9,455 nucleotides of DNA from an uncultured Bacilli bacterium (GCA_947627395.1 CANQVW010000057.1:1-9455); one strand, 5' to 3'; positions 1 to 7,247 are shown, numbered from the stretch's first letter. Notes: generated from the letters alone by a model not told the origin. Numbers and translations are program-made.

Positions 1-12
1 TTTTTTATAGTA

Positions 13-94
13 GGCACAAAATTTTTGGACGATGGGCACAAAATTTTTTATTTTCGGGCACAAAACCACAAAAGCACGAAACCACAAAATTTTT
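13..94. repeat. Cluster of CACAAAA repeats, possible insertion-sequence end
   Basis: The heptamer CACAAAA (one copy CACGAAA) starts at 15, 37, 59, 67, 75 and 83. The first three are exactly 22 bases apart and sit inside longer matches: GGCACAAAATTTTT occurs at 13-26 and 35-48. The last four are exactly 8 bases apart, forming four head-to-tail 8-mers. Arrays of short repeats at element ends are known from IS21-family insertion sequences, which also end in CA, and contigs often break at insertion sequences. The assignment to a mobile-element end is therefore plausible but unproven: no transposase lies in the window. The repeats are far too short for a CRISPR array. Confidence 0.4.
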
Positions 95-174
95 CTTTGA
101 ACCCCATTAGCCTATTCCTTTAATTTTTATTTAGTAAGAATAACAATTTAAGAACGAAGTTCAATAAAAAAAGC

Positions 175-203
175 TTGTATTTGATTATGAATTATCATAT
201 AAT
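175..203 (+). promoter_or_regulatory. Sigma-A promoter of the lipoprotein gene
   Basis: A -35 box TTGTAT (175-180) and a perfect -10 box TATAAT (198-203) are separated by 17 bases. Transcription would start near 210, which lies after an in-frame ATG at 208. This excludes that ATG as the start codon and supports initiation at 247, where a ribosome site AAAGGA (232-237) is placed 9 bases upstream. Confidence 0.72.
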
Positions 204-246
204 ATGAATGAAAGAGGATAAAAATATAAGTAAAGGAATTAAAATC

Positions 247-2940
247 ATGAGAAGAAAGTTCAATGCAATAGTTTGTATATTATTAGCAATATTTGCTTTA
301 CAAATCTTTACAGGTTGCGAAAAAACAAATCGAAAAATCAACAATAGTTATGTTAAATTTTTTCATTTTGTTACAGAAGATAATACATTTTTATTTGATT
401 ATCAATTAGATGGTTATTTTAGTAGTGATAAATTACAAAACAAAATCAACGAATTTAATAATTCAGGTCGTCAAATTGAAAAAATCACCTACCTCGATGG
501 AACTACTTTTTCTGTCAATAGAGATGATATTAATGATTATTTTGTTCATCATGATCCTGATACAACAGTGAATGCAAAAGTATTTGTTTCGAAAGATGAT
601 TATCCAGCTTATACAGTTGTTGTGAAAATGAAATTGACGGAATATCAAATCACTTGGAAAGGAATAGAAAATGCAACATTGATAGCTCCCTCTTTTTATA
701 CCATTGATATGATTGGTTCCCCTTTACCTATTCCAACAAAAGAGCACATGGTATTCATGTATTGGTATATTGAAGATGAAAGTTCTACTCCAAATATAAA
801 AACAACCTATGAAAACTTAGGGAATGTTACTTATATTGCAAAATGGGAAGCAAAACAAATTCATATCATTTATGAAGATGATGATAAAACACATGATAAT
901 GAAGAAAATATTTTGTTACAAAATGGCACTTACACATTAAAACCATTAGCAAATCATCCTAGTTATTTATTTCATGGATGGAAACTAAATGATGAATATG
1001 TAACAGAGTTAGATCCAGTAAAATTATGGGTTGAAGGAAAAGGAACAGTGCAAGATATTATTCTTGTTGCTGACATAGAATATATAACACATACGTTTAC
1101 TTTCTATAATGAAGATAAAACTGTTCTTGAAACTTTCCACTGTACCTATGATGAATGGTTAAACTTTACATCTCCCCTTGTTCCAAGTAAAGAACATTAT
1201 GTTGGAAGTTGGGATCAATCTTTAGATGAATTCAAAGATTATGATATTTATCCAAAATATGAATTAGAGAAATACAAAATAACATTTCAAACGAATATTG
1301 ATGGATATAACATTGAAGATAAAGAATGTACATATGGTACAACATATCAAGATCTACTTTCACAATTATCCTTTTCTAATAAACATCTTATCGGTGTTTA
1401 TACAGATTCAACTAGAGCACTAGAAGTAGATTATACTGCTTTAATTGATCAAGATATTACACTTTATATTTATTTATCTGATAAATACATCATAGAAACA
1501 AAAGAGGATTGGAAATTAATTACAGAACATCCTGATGGATATTTTGAATTAGCAAATGACATTAATTTTATGGCTGAAGCAATTCCAACAGTTGACGAAT
1601 TTAGTGGAATCATTGATGGAAAAGAATGTACTGTCTCTAATTTTGTTAATTCCAATTTAAATTGTCCTTCTTCATATGGTATTTTTGGTAATAACAGAGG
1701 AACAATTTCAAATCTTAATTTTTATAAATTCACATTTACAATTTCTAATCAACCAACAGATGGAACTATTCATTTAGGTTTTCTTACTGGAAATAATTAT
1801 GGAAATATTCGTAATGTTAATTTATCAGACGGAACGATAACGATAGTAACTTATCATAGTAGTCAAGGTGGTGAACTCTTAAATCACGTGTATGCTGGTG
1901 TACTAGCAGGATCTAATTATGGAACTATTGATCATTGCGATCTTGATGCTTCTTGTTCCATGACTTCTAAAATTGAATTAAAAGGAAATAAACAACCTAA
2001 TTTAACTGCAAGATTCTTTGCTTCATATGGTTTAATGGTTGGAGGAAATGAAGGATTCATTACTGATTCAAAAAGTAGTGTTTATTTACAGGAGACTGTT
2101 GATATGAGTGAATCAGTTACTAACGATCATCCATATCATTATAGTAATATTCATTATGCCCTACAAATAGGGGGTATATCAGGATATAATGCATCAAATG
2201 GTACCATTACTCATTGCTTAGATGATTCATTCATTCAACCTGATTTTAATATTCAAAGAGATGGTTATTTTGGTGGTATTGTTGATGCAGGACATATCGC
2301 AGGAACAAATGCAGGTGTAGTTGAACATAGTGCTAGTTCTTTTGGCATTGGAGCGCTTGTGAATGCGGAAGTTCGTTTAGGTGGAATTGTAGGTACGAAT
2401 GAGGAAAGTGGTGTTGTAAGAGCAGTATTTACAGCATCTGAGTTTGGTGTTGGTCGTCCTGAAAATAGCGCAATAGTGGATTCTTATGTTGGTTGTATTG
2501 TTGGATTAAATAGTGGTATTATGACATATTGTTCTGTGTTACGGGCTGATTTTGGAACTATTAATCTTACTGGTGATAATAATTACTTCGGTTTATTATT
2601 TGGTAAAGCAAATCCTCAATCTACAGTTGCAAATTGTATTGTCAATGTATCAGAAGTATATGCGGAAAACGTGATGTGTCATGCTGGTGGGCTGATTGAT
2701 GATGCAGTTATTTCTAATTGTTGTGTTTTTGTTGAAGATGAAGAAGATTTAAACAATCTTATTGATAACTGGCTTAGTGGAATTCATTTGATGAATTCAA
2801 AAGAATTGCTAGTAACATATTTTGAAATATATGATTTTGCTACTATGGGTTTTGCGATTGTAGAATCTGACCGTATCGTATTACCTGATATATATATATT
2901 CGATTCTAAAACTAAAAATGCCTCTTTAAATAAGGGATGA
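247..2940 (+). CDS. Large surface lipoprotein with InlB-like repeats and GLUG-type beta-helix
   Basis: Predicted 897-residue exported lipoprotein. Residues 1-23 form a signal peptide (MRRK, then a hydrophobic run) ending in the lipobox-like FTGC, with Cys24 as the lipid-attachment site. Residues about 130-412 contain roughly four beta-rich repeats of the InlB B-repeat (Listeria-Bacteroides) type, seen as recurring aromatic-rich blocks such as VTYIAKWEA, YLFHGWKL and YDIYPKYE. From about residue 415 to the C-terminus comes a GLUG-like region, opened by YFELANDINF and carrying about nine repeats of the type G-x-x-x-G-x-N-x-G-x-I (FLTGNNYGNI, VLAGSNYGTI, HIAGTNAGVV, CIVGLNSGI), probably a right-handed beta-helix. 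Such proteins commonly act at the cell surface in adhesion or carbohydrate contact; the ligand is unknown. It is a stand-alone unit with its own promoter and terminator. Start at 247 is chosen over 208 because of the promoter position, the ribosome site and the signal peptide. Confidence 0.8.
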   Translation: MRRKFNAIVCILLAIFALQIFTGCEKTNRKINNSYVKFFHFVTEDNTFLFDYQLDGYFSSDKLQNKINEFNNSGRQIEKITYLDGTTFSVNRDDINDYFVHHDPDTTVNAKVFVSKDDYPAYTVVVKMKLTEYQITWKGIENATLIAPSFYTIDMIGSPLPIPTKEHMVFMYWYIEDESSTPNIKTTYENLGNVTYIAKWEAKQIHIIYEDDDKTHDNEENILLQNGTYTLKPLANHPSYLFHGWKLNDEYVTELDPVKLWVEGKGTVQDIILVADIEYITHTFTFYNEDKTVLETFHCTYDEWLNFTSPLVPSKEHYVGSWDQSLDEFKDYDIYPKYELEKYKITFQTNIDGYNIEDKECTYGTTYQDLLSQLSFSNKHLIGVYTDSTRALEVDYTALIDQDITLYIYLSDKYIIETKEDWKLITEHPDGYFELANDINFMAEAIPTVDEFSGIIDGKECTVSNFVNSNLNCPSSYGIFGNNRGTISNLNFYKFTFTISNQPTDGTIHLGFLTGNNYGNIRNVNLSDGTITIVTYHSSQGGELLNHVYAGVLAGSNYGTIDHCDLDASCSMTSKIELKGNKQPNLTARFFASYGLMVGGNEGFITDSKSSVYLQETVDMSESVTNDHPYHYSNIHYALQIGGISGYNASNGTITHCLDDSFIQPDFNIQRDGYFGGIVDAGHIAGTNAGVVEHSASSFGIGALVNAEVRLGGIVGTNEESGVVRAVFTASEFGVGRPENSAIVDSYVGCIVGLNSGIMTYCSVLRADFGTINLTGDNNYFGLLFGKANPQSTVANCIVNVSEVYAENVMCHAGGLIDDAVISNCCVFVEDEEDLNNLIDNWLSGIHLMNSKELLVTYFEIYDFATMGFAIVESDRIVLPDIYIFDSKTKNASLNKG

Positions 2941-2966
2941 ATTCAATATTGAATCCTCCCTTTTTT
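2932..2966 (+). terminator. Intrinsic terminator of the lipoprotein gene
   Basis: AAGGGA (2932-2937) pairs with TCCCTT (2957-2962). The inner arms ATTCAAT and ATTGAAT extend the stem across a small internal loop, and six T residues follow (2961-2966). The left arm overlaps the stop codon. The hairpin separates this gene from the following ymdB promoter. Confidence 0.8.
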
Positions 2967-2970
2967 CAAC

Positions 2971-2999
2971 TTGACATTTATGAATTCTTTTCGTATAAT
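2971..2999 (+). promoter_or_regulatory. Near-consensus sigma-A promoter of ymdB
   Basis: A perfect TTGACA (2971-2976) and a perfect TATAAT (2994-2999) are spaced 17 bases apart. This is the strongest-looking promoter in the window. Transcription would begin near 3006, which leaves only about 10 bases of leader before the ATG at 3017, so the message may start almost at the ribosome site AAGGTG (3005-3010). Confidence 0.85.
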
Positions 3000-3016
3000 T
3001 AAATAAGGTGAAAAAA

Positions 3017-3790
3017 ATGAATATACTAATTGTTGGAGATGTTTATTCTAAATTAGGAAGAATAGCATTAGAAGAAAATTTAGAAAAGATAAAAAGAGAA
3101 AAACCCATTCATTTTTTAATTGTGAATGGTGAAAATATTTCTCATGGAAAAGGAATGAATGAAAATCATTACAAATGGTTGATGCAACTTGGAGTTCATG
3201 TTGTTACTTTAGGAAATCATTCGTACCAAAATAAACAAATCTTTAATTTTATCGATGATGTTCATAATGTAGTACGTCCTTATAATTTTCCTATAGGAAG
3301 CAAAGGAAAAGGTTATACGACCATTAATTTCAATGGACTTAAAATCACAGTATTTCAAATGATTGGAAAAGTATTTATGGATGAAAATAATCTTTCTCCT
3401 TTTGAAATGACAGAACAATTATTAAATGAAGTAAAAAGTGATATATATATTTGTGATTTTCATGGAGAAGCAACCAGTGAAAAAATAGCTTATGCCTATT
3501 ATTTTGATGGTAGAGTCCAAATCATTTTTGGTACACACACCCATGTTGCAACCGCTGATGCAAGAATCTTAGACAAAGGAACTGCCTACATTACAGATGT
3601 AGGAATGACAGGACCATTAGACGGGGTGATTGGCACTAAAAAAGAAATCATCATTAATCGAATGGTTCATGATGGAAAAGAAAGATTCGAACCACAAGAT
3701 ACAGGAAAAAAACAATTTAATGCCATTTTGGTAGAAATTAATGAAAAGACACAAAAAGTGACAAACATCGACTCTATTCATATTGTATAA
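3017..3790 (+). CDS. ymdB: YmdB-family metallophosphoesterase
   Basis: A 257-residue member of the YmdB/TIGR00282 calcineurin-like phosphoesterases. In Bacillus subtilis YmdB is a phosphodiesterase, active on cyclic nucleotides in vitro, that controls the switch between motility and biofilm and nanotube formation. The two-metal site is intact: GDV (Asp8), NGEN (Glu39, Asn40), GNH (Asn67, His68), DFHGEATSEK (His149) and GTHTHVATAD (His174, His176), matching the B. subtilis positions to within one residue. Length is close to the usual ~264. The protein has no signal peptide or membrane segment, so it is cytoplasmic. The ATG at 3017 is chosen because the protein then begins MNILIVGD like its homologues and sits 6 bases after AAGGTG; the GTG at 3008 is part of that ribosome site. 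The gene lies just before spoVS, as in Bacillus, but the rny gene usually found upstream is replaced by the lipoprotein gene. Confidence 0.93.
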   Translation: MNILIVGDVYSKLGRIALEENLEKIKREKPIHFLIVNGENISHGKGMNENHYKWLMQLGVHVVTLGNHSYQNKQIFNFIDDVHNVVRPYNFPIGSKGKGYTTINFNGLKITVFQMIGKVFMDENNLSPFEMTEQLLNEVKSDIYICDFHGEATSEKIAYAYYFDGRVQIIFGTHTHVATADARILDKGTAYITDVGMTGPLDGVIGTKKEIIINRMVHDGKERFEPQDTGKKQFNAILVEINEKTQKVTNIDSIHIV

Positions 3791-3868
3791 TCTTTTCTGT
3801 GAAATGAAGGCATAAAAATAAGTGATGTAACATATATTTTTATGACCAATAAGTACAGGAGGAAAAAT

Positions 3869-4132
3869 ATGGATGTATTAAAAGTTTCATCAAAGTCAAA
3901 ACCAAATTCAGTAGCAGGAGCCCTTGCCAATGCCTTCAAGGATAAGCAAGGTGTGGAAATTCAAGCCATTGGAGCTGGAGCATTAAATCAAGCAATTAAA
4001 GCAATTGCCATTGCCAGAGGATATGTTGCTCCAACAGGTAAAGATTTAATTTGTGTTCCTGCCTTTAGTGACATCGAAATTGATGGAGAAGAAAGAACGG
4101 CAATTAAATTAATTATTGAAAGTAGAAAGTAA
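3869..4132 (+). CDS. spoVS: Stage V sporulation protein S (SpoVS)
   Basis: An 87-residue protein almost identical in plan to SpoVS of Bacillus (86 residues). Recognisable stretches are VLKVSSKSKPNSVAGALA, EIQAIGAGALNQAIKAIAIA, LICVPAFSDIEIDGEERTAI and the end KLIIESRK. SpoVS is an Alba-fold protein; in B. subtilis it is needed for coat assembly and engulfment at stage V, but it is also widespread in non-sporulating bacteria, where its role is unclear. The start is fixed by a perfect AGGAGG (3857-3862) six bases before the ATG. It follows ymdB by 78 bases with no terminator between, so co-transcription from the promoter at 2971 is likely; I found no convincing separate promoter in the gap. A terminator follows immediately. 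Presence of spoVS alone does not show that the organism sporulates. Confidence 0.95.
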   Translation: MDVLKVSSKSKPNSVAGALANAFKDKQGVEIQAIGAGALNQAIKAIAIARGYVAPTGKDLICVPAFSDIEIDGEERTAIKLIIESRK

Positions 4133-4133
4133 G

Positions 4134-4164
4134 AGGCGAGGATTTCTTCGCCTTTTCATTTTTC
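4134..4164 (+). terminator. Intrinsic terminator after spoVS
   Basis: An 8-bp stem (AGGCGAGG at 4134-4141 with CTTCGCCT at 4146-4153, including one G-T pair) closes an ATTT loop. It is followed by a T-rich tract interrupted by CA (4153-4163). It starts one base after the spoVS stop codon and should end the ymdB-spoVS transcript. Confidence 0.78.
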
Positions 4165-4187
4165 ATCATCTTAAAATCTTTTAAAAG

Positions 4188-4216
4188 TTGCATAATATAG
4201 AAAAAAGTGGTAAAAT
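4188..4216 (+). promoter_or_regulatory. Sigma-A promoter of the membrane-protein gene
   Basis: TTGCAT (4188-4193) and TAAAAT (4211-4216) are 17 bases apart, just after the spoVS terminator. The predicted start of transcription near 4223 leaves a leader of about 19 bases carrying the ribosome site AAGGAG (4231-4236). Confidence 0.65.
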
Positions 4217-4241
4217 AATAGGTATTATACAAGGAGTTTAT

Positions 4242-4967
4242 ATGAATCCATTTTATGAAAAGTTTATACAAAAAGATGTTGATGAAACTATATTAAAAAA
4301 TAGTCAATACAAAATGTCATTTGAAGACCATTTTTGGCTCCTTGCATGTATGGCATTATATTACGAACAAAACAATCAAGATTTTTTAGAACAAAAATGT
4401 TTATCTAAAGCATGTGATTTAAATTATTTATATCATGCTTATTTATATTTTGATTCACAAAAAGTTTTACCAAAATCTTATCAACCTTACCTTGCTTTAT
4501 TTGAACATCCAATGAAAAATGATCAATTAGAAGAAATGATTCAAAAGTGTAATAAAAAAGCAAGAAAAACCAATGGACTAGGTTTTGCTTGGTACAGCTT
4601 ATTTACTATTTTAATGATTCCTTTAACTTTTTTATTTGCTCTTGTTTTTCATTGGGATGCTACTTTATCTGCTTTTCTTTCTTTAGGTATTGTTACACTT
4701 GGACAACTTTTTTTCACCAATTATCGAAAGAATCAAAAGCAAAGAAAAGATTTTCTTCAACAAGAACAAATGCCAAAAGAAGTGAAGCAAATTTTCAGTT
4801 CAATTCAAAAATACGAACAAATCTTTCAAGATCCAAATTATATTGCTTTACTTCGTGCAAAACCAGAAGAAACAGAACAAATTGTTCAATGTATTAAAGA
4901 ACATAGAATATATCAACCACCTCAAAAAGAAAAAAAGAATAAAAAACAAAAACCTGTTGTAAAATAG
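4242..4967 (+). CDS. Membrane protein of unknown function, two transmembrane segments
   Basis: A 241-residue protein I do not recognise. Residues 1-110 are soluble, probably helical, and rich in aromatic residues and Lys/Gln (for example WLLACMALYYEQNN and YLYHAYLYF), which could be a short TPR-like helical domain. Two hydrophobic segments follow, about 113-136 and 139-159, separated by only a few residues (HWD) so that they probably form a helical hairpin. Residues 160-241 are a highly charged, Gln- and Lys-rich tail, likely helical or coiled-coil, ending in a lysine-rich segment. With Lys/Arg-rich flanks on both sides of the hairpin, both soluble parts are probably cytoplasmic. The start at 4242 is supported by AAGGAG five bases upstream and a promoter at 4188-4216; earlier in-frame ATG codons lie inside or before that promoter. 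There is no terminator before the next gene. Confidence 0.7.
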   Translation: MNPFYEKFIQKDVDETILKNSQYKMSFEDHFWLLACMALYYEQNNQDFLEQKCLSKACDLNYLYHAYLYFDSQKVLPKSYQPYLALFEHPMKNDQLEEMIQKCNKKARKTNGLGFAWYSLFTILMIPLTFLFALVFHWDATLSAFLSLGIVTLGQLFFTNYRKNQKQRKDFLQQEQMPKEVKQIFSSIQKYEQIFQDPNYIALLRAKPEETEQIVQCIKEHRIYQPPQKEKKNKKQKPVVK

Positions 4968-4985
4968 AAGTAAAGTATATATAAT
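4957..4985 (+). promoter_or_regulatory. Sigma-A promoter of the acetyltransferase-mrp unit
   Basis: TTGTAA (4957-4962) and a perfect TATAAT (4980-4985) have a 17-base spacer. The -35 box lies inside the last codons of the upstream membrane-protein gene. Transcription would start near 4992, a few bases before the ribosome site AAGGAG (4999-5004). Confidence 0.68.
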
Positions 4986-5009
4986 GATGTGAAGAAAGAA
5001 GGAGATTTC

Positions 5010-5591
5010 ATGATTTCAACATCCCTACCAACAGTCATGACTGAACGTCTTATTCTAAGAGAAACAAAAACCTCTGATTATAAAGATATGTATGAATATG
5101 CCTCTTTACCTAATGTTGGTCCAGTTGCTGGATGGAAACCTCATGCAAATTTGCGAGAAACAAAAGCCATATTACAACTTTTTGAAGATAAAAAGAAATT
5201 TGGTCAATTAGGTACATATGCTATTGTTTTAAGAGAAAGTCAAAAAATGATTGGAACTGTGGAATTGCATTCCTATATTGCTCTTTTTAAAGCAGAACTT
5301 GGGTATACAGTGAGTCCCTATTATTGGGGAAGAGGAATCGCTGTTGAAGCATCAAAAGAAGTGATTAAAGTTGGATTTGAATATTTTGGTTTAAGAAGAA
5401 TTGAATGTACAACCTTTGTTGATAACTATCAATCGCAAAGAGTTTGTGAGAAACTGGGATTAACTTATGAAGGCATTCGCAAAAATGGATATCAATTATA
5501 TGATGGAACCATTCATGATATACAATGTTATTCAATTATAGATGAAGAATATTTTTCAGAAGAATATCAAAATAAAATATTAAGGAGATGA
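5010..5591 (+). CDS. GNAT acetyltransferase, RimJ/RimL-like
   Basis: A 193-residue GCN5-related N-acetyltransferase of the RimJ/RimL type, which transfers an acetyl group from acetyl-CoA to protein N-termini, amino sugars or small amines. The opening TERLILRETKTSD (11-23) is the typical first strand. Motif A is ELGYTVSPYYWGRGIAVEA (96-114), with the acetyl-CoA pyrophosphate loop G-R-G-I-A, and motif B is NYQSQRVCEKLGLTYEG (139-155), the usual N-x-x-S-x-R-v-x-E-K-L-G pattern. The true substrate cannot be told from sequence. The ATG at 5010 is preferred, five bases after AAGGAG (4999-5004); an in-frame GTG at 4989 lies before the predicted transcription start. Its stop codon is only five bases before the start of the Mrp-type ATPase, and its last codons contain that gene's ribosome site, so the two are translationally close and co-transcribed. 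Confidence 0.87.
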   Translation: MISTSLPTVMTERLILRETKTSDYKDMYEYASLPNVGPVAGWKPHANLRETKAILQLFEDKKKFGQLGTYAIVLRESQKMIGTVELHSYIALFKAELGYTVSPYYWGRGIAVEASKEVIKVGFEYFGLRRIECTTFVDNYQSQRVCEKLGLTYEGIRKNGYQLYDGTIHDIQCYSIIDEEYFSEEYQNKILRR

Positions 5592-5596
5592 ATACC

Positions 5597-6811
5597 ATGG
5601 CATGTAACCATAATTGTAATGATTGTAATGAAAAATGTGAAGAAAGAGATTTGAAAGAAAAACCACACCACATGAGCAGTGTGAAAAAAATTATTGGGAT
5701 TGTTAGTGGAAAGGGCGGAGTTGGAAAAAGTTTAGTCACTGGACTTTTTGCCACAAAACTTCAAGAAAAAGGATATCAAACAGGAATCTTAGATGCCGAT
5801 ATTACAGGCCCCTCTATTCCTAAGATGTTTGGAATTAAAGAAAAAGCACAAGGAACAGATGAAGGTCTTTTACCGAATGTATCAAAAACAGGCATTAAAA
5901 TTATGTCTAGTAATTTGTTGTTAAAAGATGAAACAGACCCAGTTGTATGGCGTGGTCCTGTCATTGCGGGACTAGTCAAACAATTTTGGACAGATGTTAT
6001 TTGGCAAGATATTGATTTTTTATTTGTAGATATGCCTCCAGGAACAGGAGATGTTCCACTAACTGTTTTTCAAAGCATTGGTGTTGATGGAATCATTATT
6101 GTTACAAGTCCACAAGAATTAGTGGGAATGATTGTTGAAAAAGCAGTTAAAATGGCATCTATGATGCATATTGATGTTTTGGGAATTGTTGAAAACATGA
6201 GTTATGTTGAATGTCCAGATTGTCATAAAAAAATAAATGTATTTGGAGATAGTAAAGTAGATGAAATTGCTAAAAAATATCAATTAAAGGTATTAGCAAA
6301 ATTGCCAATTGACCCAACACTAGCTACTTTATGCGATCAAGGAAAGATTGAAGATCATCATGTACATTATATGGATGAAGCTTGTGAACAATTAGAAAAT
6401 CTTCCCGTTCACGTTTTAAATGTTGCCATTCCTGTTTGTAATTCTTGTGTGGATGAACATTTTGGAAAGGCTGAAGTTTTTCATGTTTATCAAGTAGTTA
6501 AAGGAATGGTTGTTGGGGGTATCAAAGTTTTAATGAAAGAAAAAGGACATGAGGCTGTTGTTGCTTCCTTAAAAGAACATCAAGTTCATGTGGTCTTATG
6601 TAATCATATTGGTGCAGTTGCTTCAACTCTATGTGAAGAAAATGGTATACAAGTCATTTCAGGAAAAGAAGGAACAGCTTTAGATGTATTATATAAATAT
6701 TTAGGAAATTTCATTGAAGATGATACATCCCATGTTGAACATTGTGGTTGTGATGAATGTGATGATTGTGATTGCGATGAATGTCATGATTGTGATTGTC
6801 ACCATGAATAA
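5597..6811 (+). CDS. mrp: Mrp/ApbC-family P-loop ATPase with NifX-like domain and Cys-rich tail
   Basis: A 404-residue Mrp/NBP35-family ATPase, a class that carries and delivers iron-sulphur clusters in the cytoplasm. The parts in order: an N-terminal CxxxCxxCxxxC cluster motif (Cys3, 7, 10, 14), the deviant Walker A GKGGVGKS (38-45), an ILDADITGPSIP switch region (64-75), Walker B FVDMPPGTGDVPL (143-155), and the CxxC pair (Cys206, Cys209) that bridges the dimer with a cluster. Residues about 275-370 are a dinitrogenase iron-molybdenum cofactor (NifX/NifB-type) domain, starting near VLNVAIPVCNSCVDEHFGKA. The last 27 residues are dominated by Cys, Asp and His (8 Cys in 19 residues). Fusion of Mrp to a NifX-like domain is known in Firmicutes and archaea and does not imply nitrogen fixation. 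The ATG at 5597 is chosen because AAGGAG (5582-5587) is 9 bases upstream; the in-frame ATG at 5588 touches that site. Confidence 0.93.
   Translation: MACNHNCNDCNEKCEERDLKEKPHHMSSVKKIIGIVSGKGGVGKSLVTGLFATKLQEKGYQTGILDADITGPSIPKMFGIKEKAQGTDEGLLPNVSKTGIKIMSSNLLLKDETDPVVWRGPVIAGLVKQFWTDVIWQDIDFLFVDMPPGTGDVPLTVFQSIGVDGIIIVTSPQELVGMIVEKAVKMASMMHIDVLGIVENMSYVECPDCHKKINVFGDSKVDEIAKKYQLKVLAKLPIDPTLATLCDQGKIEDHHVHYMDEACEQLENLPVHVLNVAIPVCNSCVDEHFGKAEVFHVYQVVKGMVVGGIKVLMKEKGHEAVVASLKEHQVHVVLCNHIGAVASTLCEENGIQVISGKEGTALDVLYKYLGNFIEDDTSHVEHCGCDECDDCDCDECHDCDCHHE
6752..6799 (+). repeat. 24-base tandem repeat encoding the Cys-rich tail
   Basis: Two adjacent 24-base units (6752-6775 and 6776-6799) differ at only two positions. 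They encode DECDDCDC and DECHDCDC at the C-terminus of the Mrp-type protein. The near identity at the DNA level points to a recent duplication inside the coding sequence, so tail length may vary between strains. Confidence 0.8.
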
Positions 6812-6818
6812 AAAATAA

Positions 6819-6851
6819 GGAATTGTTTGAAAAATGACAATTCCCTTTTTT
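6819..6851 (+). terminator. Intrinsic terminator after mrp
   Basis: A perfect 8-bp stem, GGAATTGT (6819-6826) with ACAATTCC (6837-6844), closes a 10-base loop and is followed by six T residues (6846-6851). It ends the acetyltransferase-mrp transcript. Confidence 0.85.
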
Positions 6852-6914
6852 CTATTTTCTGATGAAAAGTAAAAAACTTAATCATCTTCATCTCGGAATG
6901 AAATCGTATTTAGA

Positions 6915-6943
6915 TTGATTGTTACTAAAGAATATGATACACT
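6915..6943 (+). promoter_or_regulatory. Sigma-A promoter of the ACT-DUF711 operon
   Basis: TTGATT (6915-6920) and TACACT (6938-6943) are separated by 17 bases. Transcription would start near 6950, directly before the ribosome site AAGGAG (6952-6957) of the ACT-domain gene. Neither box is perfect, so strength is uncertain. Confidence 0.55.
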
Positions 6944-6962
6944 ATAAAAAAAAGGAGAAAAC

Positions 6963-7235
6963 ATGAAGAAAACGATTATTACCGTATTAGGAAAAGATAA
7001 AGTAGGGATTATTTCTGAAGTATGTAGTTACCTTGCTAAGTATAATATCAATATCTTAGATATATCTCAGACCATTGTTCAAGGTTTTTTTAATATGATG
7101 ATGATTGTTGATATGAATCAATCATCAAAATCATTTTTAGAAATTGTCAATGATTTAAACCAAATTGGACAACAGTTAGAATGTAAAATTCAAGTCCAAA
7201 AAGAAGAAATTTTTGATCAAATGCATCGTATATAA
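6963..7235 (+). CDS. ACT-domain protein, UPF0237 family
   Basis: A 90-residue single ACT domain of the UPF0237 family, close in length and sequence to the 88-residue Streptococcus pneumoniae SP_0238 type. The start TIITVLGKDKVGIISEV (4-20) is the first strand and the ligand-binding turn with its conserved Gly-x-Asp; NINILDISQTIVQGFFNMMM follows as strands two and three. ACT domains usually bind amino acids or other small ligands and regulate a partner. The gene lies 12 bases before the DUF711 gene, an arrangement conserved across Firmicutes, archaea and some other bacteria, so the pair probably works together; the ligand is unknown. The start is fixed by AAGGAG (6952-6957) five bases upstream. 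Confidence 0.93.
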   Translation: MKKTIITVLGKDKVGIISEVCSYLAKYNINILDISQTIVQGFFNMMMIVDMNQSSKSFLEIVNDLNQIGQQLECKIQVQKEEIFDQMHRI

Positions 7236-7247
7236 GGAGAATTCTAT

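Noticed and set aside
13..94. CRISPR array
   Set aside because: The repeats are 7-14 bases, with intervals of 8 and 22 bases made of similar sequence, no spacers of uniform length and no cas genes nearby.
208..246. N-terminal extension of the lipoprotein from the ATG at 208
   Set aside because: The predicted transcription start is at about 210, downstream of the first base of that ATG; it has no ribosome site and the extension would bury the signal peptide.
2938..2940. TGA read as tryptophan (Mycoplasma code)
   Set aside because: TGA ends the lipoprotein and acetyltransferase genes at sensible lengths, immediately at a terminator or the next ribosome site, and conserved tryptophans use TGG.
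3791..3868. A separate sigma-H or sigma-A promoter for spoVS
   Set aside because: Sequences such as AAGGCATA and TATATT occur, but no pair of boxes with proper spacing fits either consensus. Read-through from the ymdB promoter is enough.
4589..4897. A 102-codon plus-strand frame inside the membrane-protein gene
   Set aside because: It is wholly contained in the better-supported gene at 4242-4967, has no ribosome site and an aberrant Phe/Ser/Cys-rich composition.
5597..6811. Evidence for nitrogen fixation from the NifX-like domain
   Set aside because: This domain is common in Mrp-type proteins of organisms that do not fix nitrogen, and no nif genes are in the window.
6852..6914. Hairpin or riboswitch between mrp and the ACT gene
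   Set aside because: Short inverted pieces (GATGA/TCATC, AAGT/ACTT) exist but the stems are brief, A/T-rich and lie upstream of the predicted promoter, so they would not be in the leader.
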